In this document: piece by piece, positions 34,581 through 35,374 of the stretch
Layout: each line of letters begins with the position of its first letter
Numbering within the stretch: position 1 is the stretch's first letter
Origin: Flavobacteriales bacterium
Lineage (GTDB): Bacteria > Bacteroidota > Bacteroidia > Flavobacteriales_D > Sanyastnellaceae
NCBI GenBank assembly: GCA_019694805.1
Contig: JAIBBG010000033.1
Span: 1 to 35,374, forward strand
DNA length: 35,374 bases
Reading direction: 5' to 3'
The notes under the pieces: generated by a model
What the model was told of the DNA's origin: nothing
What the model saw: the letters and a program-made list of their open reading frames with translations, nothing else
Databases searched by the model: none
Made by a program: the position numbers and the translations under genes

Positions 34581-35374
34581 ATGAAAAGGCTTTATGTTGT
34601 TGCCATCCTTATTCTGAACCTTTTTTCCTTCACATACGGACAAGGTAATTTAGATTATCGTCCGCTGGAAAGTGTTGGAGAAATTCCCGCCGAGTTCCGC
34701 TCTATGACGGCCAATAAGGTGAGAAAAGCACAGATCGAAGAGGATCATTCTGATAGAACTATTCGCGAGCAGCGCACTGTGAATGATTTTTTGTTGCGCA
34801 ATAACTACTTCGTCGATGAATTACTCAATAGTGGAAAAGTATTGTTTGGTGATCCGTTATCTCAATATGTGAACGATGTCGCTAATAAACTTCTCATTCA
34901 GGATGAAGCGTTGAAGTCAAAATTGCGTTTCTATATACTCAAAAGCGATGAGGTGAATGCTTTTGCAACGAATGTTGGAGTTATTTTCATTACTGTTGGT
35001 CTTTTGGCTAAAATTGAAAATGAAGCACAACTTGCTTTTGTGTTGGCTCACGAGATTGCACATGTGGAGAAGTTTCACAGCATTGAATCAGTATTGGCTG
35101 CTGATAAATTACTGAACGGCAATCGTCGTGACTATTCCAACTATCAATCGAAGATTAGGGTATTGAGTAGTTTTTCCAGGGAAAAAGAATTTGAAGCAGA
35201 TTCTGTTGGTTTTTTTCGATACATCAAAAGTGGTTATTCTCCCGAAGCTTCATCTCAAATGATGGATGTTCTCCGGGAAAATGAAATGCCGTTGTATGAA
35301 TTCGCATTTGATCCTTCTTTTTTAGAAATAGATCAAATGCAATTCCCCGAAGAGTTTGTCACTTTCGATATCAA
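34581..35374 (+). CDS. M48-family metallopeptidase, truncated by the window edge
   Basis: An open frame from ATG 34581 that runs to the window end without a stop (264 complete codons). Signal peptide about 1-21 (FTYGQ). The zinc-peptidase motif is HEIAH at 157-161 in LVLAHEIAHVE-like context, with the third-ligand motif ExxAD at 203-207 (EFEAD), as in BepA/YfgC and related periplasmic M48 proteins. The upstream NAFATNVGVIFITVGLL is the usual M48 strand before the active-site helix. Such enzymes act on misfolded outer-membrane proteins or as secreted peptidases; the missing C-terminal part, often TPR repeats, would tell. Same strand as the helicase but with its own 98-nt spacer. Confidence 0.93.
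   Translation, partial: MKRLYVVAILILNLFSFTYGQGNLDYRPLESVGEIPAEFRSMTANKVRKAQIEEDHSDRTIREQRTVNDFLLRNNYFVDELLNSGKVLFGDPLSQYVNDVANKLLIQDEALKSKLRFYILKSDEVNAFATNVGVIFITVGLLAKIENEAQLAFVLAHEIAHVEKFHSIESVLAADKLLNGNRRDYSNYQSKIRVLSSFSREKEFEADSVGFFRYIKSGYSPEASSQMMDVLRENEMPLYEFAFDPSFLEIDQMQFPEEFVTFDI

Overview
The window is a chromosomal stretch of a Bacteroidota bacterium. The evidence is type IX secretion (T9SS) C-terminal sorting domains on several large secreted proteins, a TonB-dependent receptor with a carboxypeptidase-regulatory-like N-terminus, RprX/RprY-like two-component genes, a FISUMP-domain lipoprotein, low GC and a cold-shock protein of the Bacteroidota type with a charged N-terminus. A GCTD...ACNYDPSA-type cysteine motif and the many T9SS proteins suggest a Flavobacteriales-like lineage; that finer placement is inference. 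I see no tRNA, rRNA, CRISPR array, transposase or phage gene.

Layout. 1-600: a possible gene edge on the minus strand and a cold-shock protein. 599-2030: 1.4 kb with no convincing gene, AT-rich and rich in GATCAT. 2031-4604: a large SBBP beta-propeller T9SS protein, followed by two hairpins between convergent genes. 4966-10950: all minus strand, two separate two-component systems (one RR then HK, one HK then RR in transcription order) flanking an OsmC-like protein and a 376-aa protein with beta-carbonic-anhydrase-like motifs. 11108-12478: fabD and a GyrI-like ligand-binding protein on the plus strand.

12633-27981, all minus strand, is the most interesting part. Four secreted proteins of 1312, 738, 444 and 289 aa share the same N-terminal domain of about 250 residues, which I do not recognise as a named family. 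The order of transcription is: the 289-aa paralogue, a TonB-dependent receptor, the 444-aa paralogue, a FISUMP lipoprotein and a small outer-membrane barrel (tight five-gene operon ending in a terminator); then a probable beta-helix protein ending in a dockerin-like motif plus the 738-aa paralogue (two genes and a terminator); then the 1312-aa paralogue alone, which carries cohesin-like, dockerin-like, Ig-like and PKD domains. This looks like a cell-surface or adhesion/uptake system built round one repeated domain; its substrate cannot be read from the sequence.

28357-31335 encodes an M36 (fungalysin-type) secreted metallopeptidase with its own terminator. 31336-32172 holds a small coiled-coil ORF and a candidate structured RNA. 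32173-34482 is a PIF1-type helicase with a C-terminal helix-turn-helix, and 34581 to the right edge is the start of a secreted M48 metallopeptidase cut by the window end.
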